From positions 404,813,603 to 404,877,602 of the forward strand of contig CM053030.1 in NCBI GenBank assembly GCA_028564925.1: a stretch of DNA of 64,000 bases, read 5' to 3'. Each line of letters opens with the position of its first letter. The stretch's first letter is position 1. Made by a program: the position numbers and the translations under genes. Below, piece after piece: positions 10,563 to 23,910 of this stretch. The notes beneath the pieces are model-generated. The model had not been told where the DNA came from. It did no database searches and worked only from the letters and a program-made list of their open reading frames with translations. The DNA comes from Lithobates sylvaticus (lineage: Eukaryota; Chordata; Amphibia; Anura; Ranidae).

Positions 10563-13500
10563 CGGTCCTTTTCAACAGAACTCCTCACAACCGCAAAATG
10601 GCAGCTAATATCAGGCATTAAAACACCCCATGGTGGCCAAGAGGTCTCGCACCACACAATAACATTGATGTCCCTCTGGATTCAGTTGGTCCCTCACTGA
10701 GTGATCCCCCAGGCAAGATAGATGTGGATTTCACCAGATAATGGATTCTGAGATACTAACTACTGGATAGGATCAGATGAAAAGCATCCCACAAGACCAT
10801 GGGCCTCCCTCTCAAGCCTGCCACCCCTGGTAATCCTCTTCTTTTGGCTCTGCTACAAATTTCACTGGAGAGCACACAACATTGCTCACAGTTGACAGCA
10901 TAGCCACATGGTACAGCAGCTCTCTCTAGCAACAGGCTGCTCCCTGCCTGCAGCACAGTAGCTAAATGATCTATATCATGCAGCCTGCAACACAGGAACA
11001 GCAGCAAAGTACTCAAGCCCCTTACAGCTTGCTCTCAGTCCCCAACGTACCCCAGGCTCTCCTGCAAGCTGTCTCCCATTTGTCCATGTGTTAGGTTGGG
11101 GTACTCATAGCCTAAGTGGCAGCCAGTAGAATTGTTTATGTCTCCCAATTGCTATGGGGAGCAAAGTTTTTTGACTGTGGCAACAGGCAATCAGTGTCCT
11201 CTTATCCCCTTCCTCTGCCTGTGTTCTTGATCCCATTCAGGGAGGAAGTAACAGTTAGTATGGCCAGGAAGAAATGCCAATGCCACATATACATTCAGCT
11301 GCATCCCTTAAAATTAAGCCATATTGTCATTATGTGGCATTGGTACATGTTTCCCATGGTGGTGCCCATCTTTCCATGGTTATAGTTTGACATTAACTTT
11401 CTTATTAGCCTTACAAATGACCAGAATTGAATAACAGAATTTGCCCTCCTTAGTCTTCTCTGGAGTTTGCCACAAAGTTTGTGAACTTGAAGCAAAATTT
11501 GCAAAATTGTCCATGAACAGAATGCAAACAGTTTGCTTACCCTATTGAATAATCAAATTATGCTCACAAGCACCCCCTACTATGGCTGTGGTGGCTACCC
11601 AGGTGCCTTACAACATAAGAGGATCTCTTGCTATGTACATTTTACACAAGCCATGTTGCGCTGCAATGTTCCAGCTCCACTAATGGTATTTCTGGAGAGA
11701 AATTGCGCAACCCAGGCCCTTCATCCAGCTCCTCCTCACACATACAGGTCCACATCACATTAAGCATTTGGGCAAGAGGCACCATCACATTTCCATACAA
11801 AAGGCCTTACAATTACCTTGATTACAGGCCCTAGGTATAGCCTCATGCCACAGCTAACAACTGTGTTACAAAAGCCCATCCATCCAGGGGGGCGCATATA
11901 GGACCATACAGATCACCCTTCCATCAGAGTCTCCTATCATCCAGCCCCCACCACTCCCATTCTAAGCTGGCTGCACTTCCCCCTCCTCTTCCATTACTCT
12001 TCATTCGCTGTTCTACTAAGACCTTACTTGTTCTAACCATGCAAAACACTAATGAGGTAATATTTGGGAAACTTGAACTTCTCTAACTTTCCAAATCATT
12101 GGCACAAATCAGAAGGAATACATCTCAATATCCAAGCAGAGGAGGCTGTGCTATAACATTAGGTAAACACAACATGTACCTGTAAATGAGCTCCAGTTCA
12201 TGACAAGTCTACTTCCTCGTCCACTTTGAGGGTCCCACAAGGGGAAAAGTCAAGAGTCAAGTAGTTTCTTACATTAATCCACTACTAGGTAATTTATTAC
12301 CATCTGACCTACCATTCCAGCTCCACCCACATTTTTATACAGGCAGCATAGGGCATGGAAAGGGCTAGAACACTGTAGGAAGGGTAATTGAGGAAGATAA
12401 AATTGCACATGGGAACAATAATACTAACCCATCATAATAAATACAGTATGAGTGAATGACCTTAATCAATTGATTGATATGATTCTTCAGCTGTAGCTGA
12501 GTTAGTAATTTTCTAGATGTTTCTGGTGTATAACTGGCTAGTTTGTAATGACATATAAGGTATCTTGGTATAGAATATCATGGGAGGTCAAAAATAGGCA
12601 CGTATTTATGTAGTAAGAGGAATTATACATATTTGTTTAAATACTGTTAAGTTGGGACTAGCATAGTCTCCTTCATAATTATTGCTATTAGTATGTATTT
12701 ACTTAATGTAGTTAAAGTTGGTAATATGTGTTCATATTAGTATATATTTGGTTATATTACATGATCAGCACATTACTACAAGTATAGAGTGTTACATGTG
12801 GGCTTGTCAATCAAACTCCATATATGACTCTCTGAGTTAGTACCTCTTCTTGTATAGACATAATGCTGAAGTTAGCAGAAATAAATGCATACCATACAAG
12901 GTTTTGAGCGTTGTGGAGTTATAACATGTACATGGAGCATAAAAAGACAAGACATCCATATTCAGGAGACACATACACCCTCGAGGAGAGAGGCTCATAC
13001 ACACCCTCTAGGTCAGATGACACAGATATATTCACTCGAAGACCCTATGACAACGTAATTTCCTGCTTCTTCTTGGTCACATGACACAGCATTGAAGGGA
13101 AGCACATGGAAGACACACATGTCCGAGGAGCCATTATTTCAAGCTTGATACTTTTTTCATAAGTATTGCTTCTATTCCATATATTTTAACCTACACTGAA
13201 CTGTTATTTTTTTTACATAGTATTTATAATGCCAACTGTGTGACAATAAACTCACACTTTGTTTTAAGTCAGTCTGACTATCAATGCTATTCATCCAGAA
13301 ACGCCCTTGAGATATAAGAATATTAGATATTAATAATATTCTTCACAGATATAAATGTTTCACACAAAGCTTTAAATAAATTGTAAAACCTTTCCCATCA
13401 TAGAATTGTTATTGAAAATACAAAAGTGACTTACAATTTTACAATCCTTCTTGTAATAATATTTCTAAACCTAATAATATTTCCATACTATGTGCAGTAT

Positions 13501-15194
13501 GTTTTATTATTTCATCTAAGACACAACAACATTATCCAACCAAAAACAGCCAGGTACAAAAGTGATATATAATTCAAATAAATAAGTAGGCAATATTCAG
13601 AGCAGGAAGAGTGGCCTTGTTTATAACTCAAGCCCCACCATTATGTATTGAATTTGAGATTGTAATAATTTTGATTCAAAAGTGTCAGAAATTCTTCCAA
13701 CATGTTACATGGTCCTATTCAAAGAATAAAGATGTCATCTATGTACCTGTTCCACTACCCCCAAGCTTAAGGTTATGTGATGGGCACTTCTTGTGCCCCA
13801 TTTTATGCAAACATATGCCTGGGATGTAGGAACCTGTTTAGTCAAGGGATGATTTTTCTTTCTACCTATGCCAGGTTTTCGTATATGTTTCTATTTCTAC
13901 TAGAGGCCTTGTCCCTTTTTCATCTATGCCAGGTTTTATCATGTTTGTAAGTTTCCAACAACGCCTTAGGAATATGCAGCACTGAAGCCATAGAGAGAGC
14001 TTGAGTCAAGAATATTGCATCTCAGATATAAAGAGACTTCCATGTGGCATATGCTGACATGCGGTTTAGGATTAGATCACCTGGTTTACCCTGGGGCACA
14101 GACAGCCCAAGAACTTAGACCACTAAGGTTGTAGTGTGAAATACATGTGTTCAGAGGACCATATGTGAGTGGATAGTAGTCACATATATTGAACATATGA
14201 ATGCATCATGGATGGAGAATGATATCAAACTAATACAGTGAAGGATATGACTTTGATGCATGTCATCCCACTGAGATGAATATAAGGTGTTTTTTTATTT
14301 GAAATGCACATGATGGACATAATGATAGAAACGTTATAAACAAAAGACAAAGATAGCTAGTAACTGCACAAAATATATAGGTCTCTATATTTGCTCTGGA
14401 TACTGCCTTTTGTTTTTGTTTGTTTTTAAGGATTAATTCTCACTCGGTTGTTTTTTCTCACATACAATCCTGGATGAAATAATACAACATACATAGTATT
14501 GAAAAGTGACTTTTGGATAAGAAGTTTTGAAACTTTGTGACAAGGAGGATTGTAGCAAGACACGTTTTTATATTCTTAATAATAATGCTATCTTGGGAAG
14601 GAACACAGCAGAAGAAGCAGTTCCAATGTATTCTGTATTTTGAACTACAGGGCATTTTCTTCTACTGCTACTGAGAGCTTTTCAGCACATAGCAAAAATG
14701 GTTGGTGAGTTTCCTTTTGACATTTATGTATTCTGTACCATTTTGGTGTACAGAGGATATAATGGCATTTTTAAATAGCCTATTGTCAACTTATCACACT
14801 GGCTGATTTTCATAGGCTCATTTTCCTATGTGTAGTTTTCTGTGTCAGTAGTTTTAATACTGGGTATAATAATAATGACTGACAATTATTCCTGGCATAT
14901 CACAACATACAAAAATATAGGTATTCTAAAAAAGCTCCACCAATTCAATTAAATCATGGGTCCTTTATTTTCTTTGGCTGCAATGGTGGGCAGCCCCTCT
15001 TCCTGGATGGAGCAACACTCTTGTAATGGTGTTTGAGCTCTGCTCATTCCAGAAGTACTGTAATTGCAGGCTGCATGGTGACACATATCCATGGAACATG
15101 TCCATGACAGCCTGTGCCAAAGAAAGTGGGTCATTCAACCCAGAAGATTAGTTGAACTGGGCATCTGGAGCAGTAAGTCTACAGCTTAGAAAAA
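10563..15194. other. Long stretch without recognisable genes or elements
   Basis: About 4.6 kb of AT-rich, stop-rich sequence. There are isolated poly-A signal-like hexamers (for example in GACAATAAACTCACAC near 13,241), a short duplicated CTATGCCAGGTTTT near 13,866 and 13,925, and no transposon ends. Nothing here can be supported as a gene. Confidence 0.4.
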
Positions 15195-15560
15195 ACTAAA
15201 AGAGGGCGCACCAACCTTATGCATTACCCAAGTGGTGTTTATTGGTATAAAAAGAAAAGAAATATACTCACAAATAAGTTAGTCATAAAAGCATTTCAAG
15301 TCCACAAAGGACACAAAGCCACCAGGTCAGCGGGACCGTGTCTAGCACTCCGAAGGATCCTTCCAGATGGCTGCTGCGTTTTGAGGGGAGATCCTCTATT
15401 CCTCAGAGCCAATTGGCTTTTTCTTCAGTGTTTCCATTGGGTGCCCCTGACCCTTGGAGGGTAGCAAGGTCTGTGCATTTACCCAGAGCCATGAAGTTCC
15501 TAGGGAGTATTTACCGCCGTCACATCACTTTCGAGTACAGGAGAATTTGTTTGTTATTAT
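15195..15560 (-). repeat. Frog repeat with hammerhead-like core
   Basis: The segment begins near AGAGGGCGCACCAACCTTAT and contains CTGAGGA ... CTCAAAACGC on the minus strand. The GCGCACC...GCATTACC opening followed by a hammerhead-like block is a combination I associate with frog retroelement fragments, possibly Penelope-like. No reverse transcriptase is present. Class is inferred. Confidence 0.35.
15378..15406 (-). ncRNA. Second hammerhead-ribozyme-like core (decayed)
   Basis: On the minus strand CTGAGGA (15,406-15,400) is followed by GAGG...CCTC, which can pair as stem II, and then AAAACGCAG. This is the hammerhead order CUGANGA, stem II, GAAA with the G of GAAA changed to A, the same change as at 2.8 kb and again explicable by CpG decay. 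Flanks were not folded in full. It is probably inactive. Confidence 0.35.
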
Positions 15561-15614
15561 CTTGTTAGTAAGTCTACGCCACCAGGGATAAGGTGAGTAT
15601 TGTAGAAGGAGCAA

Positions 15615-15616
<2 letters not shown>

Positions 15617-15650
<34 letters not shown>
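15617..15650. repeat. (TA)n microsatellite
   Basis: About 17 uninterrupted TA dinucleotides. Confidence 0.95.
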
Positions 15651-15656
<6 letters not shown>

Positions 15657-16254
15657 TATATAGAGAGTGAGAGTATAGAGATGGGCCACCGCACATTCTT
15701 ACAGAAATAGGGGCCCAGATGTAAGCCATAAAGATGATATGTAGAATTACAAGAAGAAAGCAGATGCACTTCATAGGACTTTGAAAAAGTAGTCTTTGTA
15801 AACCAGGCATCAAACTATTCATAGACTTTTCTTCCCCCAGTGATCACCTTGACTTTTGTAATTTTTTCCAAATGTCACCTGATAAGAGACAGCAGCAGAT
15901 GGGTGATCTGTGTGAGATGTGTAAAAGGAACCCAGGACACAAAGGTTACTGCACAGACTCCACTATTTTCATGAGTGAGACATATAGCAAATAGACTTGA
16001 TTGCAGAATATAGATGTTGATACTGGATGATACCTGAACGAAAATGGTGACAGCCTTTTGGAGAAAAATTCTGAATGCAAGCTGTTACACATGCACATAT
16101 AACATGAAAAAATACACTAGGTTCCCTTTAACAGATCGGCAGTGATTTCAAGATGTAGTTTATGTAAACATAACCATGCAGGCACTGATTTATCACCCTG
16201 GCAGATTAATCTGTCTGCCCTGGAATACACAATAAGGTCCAGAATATATTAGTA
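15651..16254. other. No recognisable feature
   Basis: Unremarkable non-coding sequence between the microsatellite and the hAT MITE. Confidence 0.4.
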
Positions 16255-16262
16255 CATTATAT

Positions 16263-16899
16263 TAGGGCTGTTACTGATTAAAATTTTCATGTTCGATTAA
16301 TCAATTTTTTTTTAAATCGGTTAATCACCTAATTTCGATTAATTATAACGCACAGTAAAGTCAGTTTATATAGTGAATTACAATACTTACAACTCCGTCT
16401 GACTACTTAGATCTTGAATTGTAAAAGCAGCGGCAAACCCTGCTCATCTCACAGGTTTGCTAATCTGACAGAAGTTTGCTGCTTTTACATCTAAGCAGTC
16501 AGACAGAGTTCTAAGTCCTGTATTTCACTATAGAAATTGACTTTACTGTTATAAATACGTCTAAAATGCAAAACTCCAGTGGGTGTAACAACACGTGTGC
16601 TTTCCCCCTTCTTAGTGCATCCTTACTGTGGACGAGTGTGGGGTGTAGCAAGATGGCGGCGACAGAACGTCACTTCCGTGGGAAACTGCGATGGGTCGCC
16701 GAATATGTCGTTACAGAGGCACTTGGGGAAGGGGGTAGGAGTCCGGTGACATCGATGTCTGTGACGTCACCGGATCTCCGACAGAACTCCCTGAAGACCC
16801 GGAAGCCGGCGGAGAGGTGAGTACCGATCAAAAGAATTTTGATCGATCAAAAAAATTTACAATTAATCAAGGAATTAATCTTTAAATTCCCCAGCCCTA
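16263..16899. mobile_element. hAT MITE with perfect 8-bp target duplication
   Basis: The 637-bp element starts TAGGGCTG and ends CAGCCCTA, with an exact 8-bp duplication CATTATAT at 16,255-16,262 and 16,900-16,907. The 8-bp duplication and TAGGGCTG ends are typical of hAT elements. AT-rich inner arms (GATTAATC motifs) flank two payloads. One is an imperfect hairpin at about 16,350-16,552, whose halves share AGTAAAGTCA, GTCTGACT and TGTAAAAGCAGC in inverted order. The other is a CpG-rich block at about 16,600-16,820 that looks promoter-like. There is no transposase, so it would depend on an autonomous hAT elsewhere. Confidence 0.88.
16645..16826 (+). promoter_or_regulatory. CpG-rich promoter/5'-exon-like cargo in MITE
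   Basis: Within the hAT MITE the block holds AAGATGGCGGC (the YY1-type element common at housekeeping starts), CACTTCCG (ETS-type), GTGACGTCAC (a CRE-type palindrome near 16,760) and then GGAGAGGTGAGTA, a strong splice-donor-like sequence near 16,817. The order resembles a CpG promoter plus first exon. Motifs are seen directly; promoter function or host origin is inference, and GC-rich MITE centres can mimic this by chance. Confidence 0.3.
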
Positions 16900-16989
16900 C
16901 ATTATATTATTATATTATTACATTCCTAAGCATGCTTTCTGCAAATTTTCCTAAAAATTGTTAAATAGAATTGTCAGGTCACCTAAGGC

Positions 16990-17618
16990 CAGGTGACAGA
17001 TGCACACTGTTGGGGTTAGGAGCGCACTGCTAAGGTTGTGGACCCTTTGGCTGACTGCTGCAGATGGAGTTCCGGGTGGTGTAGGAAAGCAGCTCCAGCT
17101 GAACACTGATATGGACCAACAGGAAGATAGAGAGTAATATTCCCCAGGGTGTGGAGTCTAAGAGCCAGCAGGTTTTCACCAGAGCCTCAGATGGTGAGGA
17201 TAGATTTGGCTGCAGCTGACTCCAAGTCGCGGCCCCTGGGGTCTCTCAGCTCATGCTCACGGACTGGCTCTTGTGGACAGAGCAGAAGCAGCAGTTTCAG
17301 GGTTAAACACAGGATAGTCAGGAGAACAAGCCATGGTCGGGGCAACTAGCAGACAGGGATGGTCAGAGGGACACTCCAAAGTCGGGTTCGCTGGCAGACA
17401 GGAATGGTCAGAAGGACATGCCATGGTCGGTACATGGAAGTCAGAGATAAACATACAGCAGGATGCCACACCAGAAGCCTAATCACTACTTTTCTTGGCC
17501 TGCCTGTTGAGATGCTGGGGTGGAGCCATGCTGGGAGCTCATACTTAAACGCCCAGGTGTGGGGGTACGCTCTCTTAAGGCTGAGACACAGACCTGAAAG
17601 GTAAGCAGATAGTCAGAG
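16990..17618. repeat. Unclassified interspersed repeat
   Basis: A segment with repeated blocks such as GCAGACAGG(A/G)ATGGTCAGA and GCCATGGTCGG. It looks like an old frog repeat and is interrupted at its right side by the Harbinger MITE. No coding domains or clear ends were found. Confidence 0.35.
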
Positions 17619-17621
17619 TAA

Positions 17622-19350
17622 TGCCGCGTACACACGTGCAGACTTTTGCCGGCGGACCTAGTCCAGCGGACAATCCCGCCGGACTTTCCAGCTAGGTCCG
17701 CTGGACTTTCCGAGCGTGTGGACTTGCCCACACACGCACGGACTTCTCCAGCGGATAATCCGCCGGCCAAAAGTCCGCGGGACTTTTGAAAATGAACGGA
17801 CTTGCCCACACACGGAGCAGTCCGTTCATTTCGAACGTAACTTCAGGTTACGTAGCTAGCGTAGGCAGTAAATGCCGCCGCGCTAGCTCCGCAAGCTGGC
17901 ATGGATTTAAAGGGAATCCCCACGCCGAAAAAACGGCGTGGGGGTTCCCCCCAAATCCAAGTCAGACCCTCATCCGAGCACGCAGCCTGGCAGGCCAGGA
18001 AAGGGGTGGGGACGAACGAGCGCCCCCCCCCGCCTCCTGAGCCGTACCAAGCCGCGTGCCCTCAACATGGGGGGTGCCCTGGGGAAAGGGGGGCCTTGCG
18101 GACCCCCCACACCAAAGCACCTTGTCCCCATGTTGATGAGGACAAGGGCCTCTTCCCGACAACCCTGGCCGTTGGTTGTCGGGGTCTGCAGGCTTTAATA
18201 AGGGGGCCCCCAGATACCGGCCCCCCACCCTATGTGAATGAGTATGGGGTACGATGTACCCCTACCCATTCACCTAAGGTGTAAAATGTAAAGTACAAAA
18301 ACACACACACTTTTGAAAAAATATTTTATTGCACTGCTCCGGGGGTCTTCTTCCGTCTTGGGGGTCTTCTCGCCGGACTCCTCCGCTCTCTTCTGCTCTT
18401 TTACCTAGCTCTTTCACGAACGGAGGAGTCCGGCTACCTTCTTCGTCGTCGCCGCCGTCGTCTGGGGGTCTCGATCCGCCTTCGGGGGTCTTCCGGGGGT
18501 CTCTTCTGTTCTTGCGGCGGTCGTCGTCTTCCGCGCCGCCGGCGCCGCCTTCTTCTTCTTGTCCTTCTTGTTCTTCTTCTTCTTCCGATGTTGACCCGTC
18601 GCTGTCTCTGCCCGGAATGCCTGTGCCGCTCTGCGCTGGGACTTATATAGGGGCATGGGGACAGGGTCACATGTTCATGTCACATGGTGACCCCGCCCCC
18701 CCCTTATTAAAGGGGGCTCCCAGATTCCGATAAGCCCCCGCCCGCAGACCCCGACAACCAACGGCCAGGGTTGTCGGGAAGAGGCCCTTGTCCTCATCAA
18801 CATGGGGACAAGGTGCTTTGGGGTGGGGGGGCCGCACGGCCCCCCTTTCCCCAGGGCACCCCCCAGGTTGAGGGCACGCGGCCTGGTGCGGCTCAGGAGG
18901 GAGGGGGGGGCGCTCGTTCGTCCCCACCCCTTTCCTGGCCTGCCAGGCTGCGTGCTCGGATGAGGGTCTGACATGGATTTGGGGGGAACCCCCAAGCCGT
19001 TTTTTCGGCGTGGGGAGTCCCTTTAAATCCATGCCAGGTCACGGAGCTAGCGCGGCGGCAGTAACTGCCTACGCTAGCTACGTAACCTGAAGTCACGTGC
19101 TAAATGAACGGACTTGCCGATGAGCGGCAAGTCCGTTCATTTCAAAAGTCCCGCGGACTTGCCCACTAACGGAGGGATTGTCCGCCGGACTGCCAAGTCC
19201 AGCGGATAATTTTAAAACCAAACTTAAAACTTTGGTCCGCCGGACTTTGGCGCCAAAAAGTCCGCCGGCGCCCACACACGAGGGGATTATCCGCTGGACT
19301 TCAGTCCAGAGGATAATCCCGCGGGATTGTCCCTTCGTGTGTACGCCGCA
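17622..19350. mobile_element. Harbinger fold-back MITE (1.7 kb)
   Basis: Ends are TGCCGCGTACACACG and its near-complement CGTGTGTACGCCGCA, with TAA duplications at 17,619-17,621 and 19,351-19,353. Both match the autonomous Harbinger ends at 43,289 and 62,127. The right ~200 bp, read in reverse, follows the left end of those copies closely (ATTATCCGCTGGAC, GGCGGACTTTTTGGCGCC). The whole element folds back on itself: about 17,800-18,230 is the inverse of about 18,700-19,100, leaving a central spacer. Open frames in the arms mirror each other and are not genes. It is non-autonomous and likely cross-mobilised by the Harbinger transposase. Confidence 0.88.
18231..18690. other. Central spacer of the fold-back MITE
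   Basis: The unpaired middle has a short CA run near 18,300 and a TCTTC/GTC-rich region at about 18,340-18,610. The latter yields arginine- or lysine-rich open frames on the minus strand and serine-rich ones on the plus strand. These are compositional artefacts of triplet-like repetition rather than proteins. Confidence 0.5.
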
Positions 19351-19353
19351 TAA

Positions 19354-20511
19354 AAAATATTACTGCAGATTCATGACAAGAATATTTTTCTGTATTGATT
19401 TCCATATAGCTTTAGGGTGTTATTTATGATAGTAAGCTCGCTTTTATTAGAAAATACCATCAATTTGACTGGTTTAGAACAGTTTTGTGAAAGGCTAAAA
19501 TGATCATTTATGTATAAATTAAGCTTGAAAATGGTATTATCTTCAAAAAATTGCAAATGTCACACTAAATAATCATTTTGATAGAATGCTTGTAAATAAA
19601 AAAAGTTGCATTCCAAAAGTATATTTACCCTGTATTAAAAAATCTTACACATTCGTTATTTTTGTATGATTATCCTATATGTTATTTCCTAAGCAACCCC
19701 CAAATGTTTTATACTCCAAAGTGGAGGCAGCGCCCTTTTTTAGTTTTATCTTCAAATTAGCCTCTTTTCTTTTGTACCTAATGGATTCATAAGCAAATCT
19801 GCAATGTAAAGTCATATTTAGATAGCTTCTATGTTCCCAGTCCAAAACTGCATTATTGATTTTCTTGTAACAGTCATCTTTCAACTCCAGCACCTTTGTG
19901 TAGACCACTGAGGAAACACATTTCTGTACATGGAGGTTCTGGTACTGTGATTGGTTGTTTCTTTACATAAAGACATGCCATGGCAGCATGCACTTTACTA
20001 TTGATTTATTTCTTTTGAAAGTTGAAAACATCTCTGGAGTGCATGCTTGTGAACCTTTTGTCTTTAGAATCTGCTGAAATAAAAGACCACAAAATTGAAG
20101 CATTCTTTATTGAAGGGTATACAACTTATTTATAAGCAGTACACTTATCTATCAAAACCAAATTACGTATTTAAAAAGTATCTTAAAAAATTGCAGAATT
20201 TTATTTACAATTAGAATTTTTTATAGAAATATTCATTTAATTGATAGGTTAGAAAGTAAAACTGCTACCTTTTTTTACTTTTTATAAAGCAGCATATTAA
20301 TGATCTTCATTTGTCATATGTCCTACATAATTGAATAGCTATGTAATCATTTGATATAAACAGCTTCTTTCTGCCCACTTCCTGATTATAGCTCTGGCTC
20401 AGGGTGGGATCTATGTGAGGCAGAGTCACCAACACATTACAAGTTTGGCTGGACACTGGAGAACTGGAGACATGCTACAGAAAATAGAAAGAGGTTGGCA
20501 AAATCGAGTTT
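19354..20511. other. AT-rich stretch, no recognised gene
   Basis: A 77-codon minus-strand open frame at 19,675-19,908 (starting MVYTKVLELKDDCYKK) is longer than expected in such AT-rich DNA, but I recognise no domain. Nothing else is visible. Confidence 0.3.
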
Positions 20512-20629
20512 GCGGGACCCGTGGGCACGCTTCCACAGGCGGCAAATTCAAAGGGATGTACGAGCTCGCCCTTTTGCCTGCCCGTGCCATTCTTCCGACG
20601 TAAATCAGCGTGCGGCGGTTGGCAAGTGG
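20512..20629 (-). mobile_element. Fragment of TTAA-flanked (piggyBac-type) MITE
   Basis: The segment ends GCAAGTGG followed by TTAA (20,630-20,633). Read in reverse it matches the start of the elements at 29,103 and 59,692 (ACGT...GAATGGCACGGGCAGGCAAAAG). Only the terminal ~120 bp is present. Confidence 0.55.
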
Positions 20630-20633
20630 TTAA

Positions 20634-21434
20634 AGTGTCACATTATGCATTTTGTGGTTTTCTTTTATGGCTAACATAATACATTTGAAATTCTGATTTA
20701 ATTACCCATCGATTACATGTACTTAAAGCCAAGAAGATTATCATTAAGCAGCGAATAACTCCAGACATTGATTAACATTATTATCCTACTTTGCTGCTCC
20801 TAAAGGAAAAAGAGTAGACAGTAAACAGTAGTTTAAAGTGCTCTATAACTCTATATTATATGTGTAAAGAGAATAACAATTCTTAAACCAGGGATGCTAC
20901 GATAGGCGTGCCCACAAGGTGTGCTGGGTGTGCCTGGGCTCACCCTATTCACCTAGTGCACATTAGCATTATCACTCCAAGTAGAAACGGGGAAATGGAA
21001 AGATCTCCCTCTTACTGGCTCTGCCATAAGAGAAGTGCTTATGCACTTCTTTTACTGTGCTGGCAGGGAGATCAATGTGCCAGGGCACATGTATTTAGAC
21101 ACACGCATGTGTGTTTGAGCTTTTGGGTGCACACCCTAATGCAATAGGCTGTGCACAACCTATGGGGAAATAAATTTTCTGTGTGTATGGCCTGCATTAG
21201 ACAGTTGTCACCATAACATGTGCTCACATTAGAAGTATTCCCCTCCCTTCTTGTTCCTGTGACAACTATAACATTTTGCATTTGCAATCACTTTCTGTAC
21301 AGAAGACAATGGTCACCAGTATATGGAGGATTCATTTTCCAATCAGAGACAGAAAAAGCAATAAAAACCTGACAAAGCCTTAACACTTTCCCATGCAATC
21401 CAAAACTAAAATACAGTTTTGAATGTACATATTC
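20634..21434. other. No recognisable feature
   Basis: Unremarkable non-coding sequence before the TTAA-flanked element. Confidence 0.4.
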
Positions 21435-21571
21435 TTAACCACTTACTACTGAGTACTTTGACACCTACTGAGTACTCTGACCCCCTTCCTGCCCAGGCCA
21501 ACTTTCAGCTTTCAGCACTGTCACACTTTGAATGACAATTGCGCAGTCATGCAACACTGTACCCATATGTA

Positions 21572-21786
21572 CAGTGGTGTGAAAAAGTGTTTGCCCCCTT
21601 CCTCATTTCCTGTTCCTTTGCATGTTTGTCACACTTAAGTGTTTCGGAACATCAAACCAATTTAAACAATAGTCAAGGACAACACAAGTAAACACAAAAT
21701 GCAATTAGTAAATGAAGGTGTTTATTATTAAAGGTGAAAAAAAATCCAAACCATCATCGCCCTGTGTGAAAAAGTGATTGCCCCCC
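21572..21786 (+). repeat. Left IR/DR terminal repeat of the Tc1 element
   Basis: An outer transposase-binding-type motif GTGAAAAAGTGTTTGCCCCC and an inner GTGAAAAAGTGATTGCCCCC lie about 190 bp apart. This is the direct-repeat pair within one inverted repeat. Confidence 0.85.
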
Positions 21787-21938
21787 TTGTTAAAACATAC
21801 TATAACTGTGGTTGTCCACACCTGAGTTCAATTCCTCTAGCCACACCCAGGCCTGATTATTGCCACACCTGTTCACAATCAAGGCATCACTTAAATAGGA
21901 GCTGCTTGACACAGTAAGGTCCACCAGAAGATCCTTAA

Positions 21939-23191
<1,253 letters not shown>

Positions 23192-23344
23192 TACATTTTA
23201 TCTTTTTTTTCACAAAAAATAGAGCTTTCTTTTGGTGGTATAAAATCAACACTTTTTTATGCTAAATTAACGATTAACAACCGAAAACTTTGGGGAAAAA
23301 AACCTTTTCATAGCTGTTATAAAATTTGGCAAACAGGTCATTTT

Positions 23345-23560
23345 TCTCCTTCACTGATGGGCACTGATAGGCTGCACCGATGGGCACTGATGAGGCAGCA
23401 CTGATGGGCATTGATAGACTGCACTGATGTGCACTTATGAGGTAGCACTGGTGGGCACCGATGAGGCTGTACTGATAGGTGGCACTGATAGGCAGCACTG
23501 ATGGGCACAGATTGGCAGCATTGGTGGGCACAGATTGGCAGCACTGTTGGGACTGTACTG
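23345..23560. repeat. GATGGGCACTGATAGG-type minisatellite
   Basis: Degenerate units of about 12-24 bp built from GCACTGATGGGCACTGATAG. The same array is in the related elements at 32.65 and 34.6 kb, so it belongs to the MITE. It creates overlapping minus-strand open frames reading YQCPS/MPISA that are not genes. Confidence 0.8.
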
Positions 23561-23910
23561 ATAATCAGTGCCCTCATTATCAGTGTACATGTCCCTATTA
23601 CACAAGCCAGTTATTGGCTCTTTTCTTCTCTCCTCATGCTGACAGAGTGGGGAAAGGAGTGCTAATAACAGGCTTCTGTTTACATCCATGATCAGCTGTG
23701 GTTGGACACAGCTAATCCCATGGTAAAGAGCCGCTGATTGCCTCTTTACCTCAATCTGTGATCAGCACTGCGATCACAGAGTGCGCCATTTGCACCCCAC
23801 AGCGAGCGCGGCAGGCGCGATCATGGGAGGGCGTCAAATTACGGTGTCCAAGAACTAGCTGGCCATGCTGTAGCTGTCATTCAGCTATAGAGCGGTCAGC
23901 AAGTGGTTAA

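Noticed and set aside
12700-13290. Possible LTR-like end with AATAAA near 13,244
   Set aside because: A lone poly-A signal without paired repeat, internal genes or target duplication is not enough to name an element.
18329-18733. Arg/Lys-rich and Ser-rich open frames in the fold-back MITE as genes
   Set aside because: They come from TCTTC- and GTC-type simple sequence on either strand and have no domain. The mirrored frames in the arms exist only because the arms are inverted copies.
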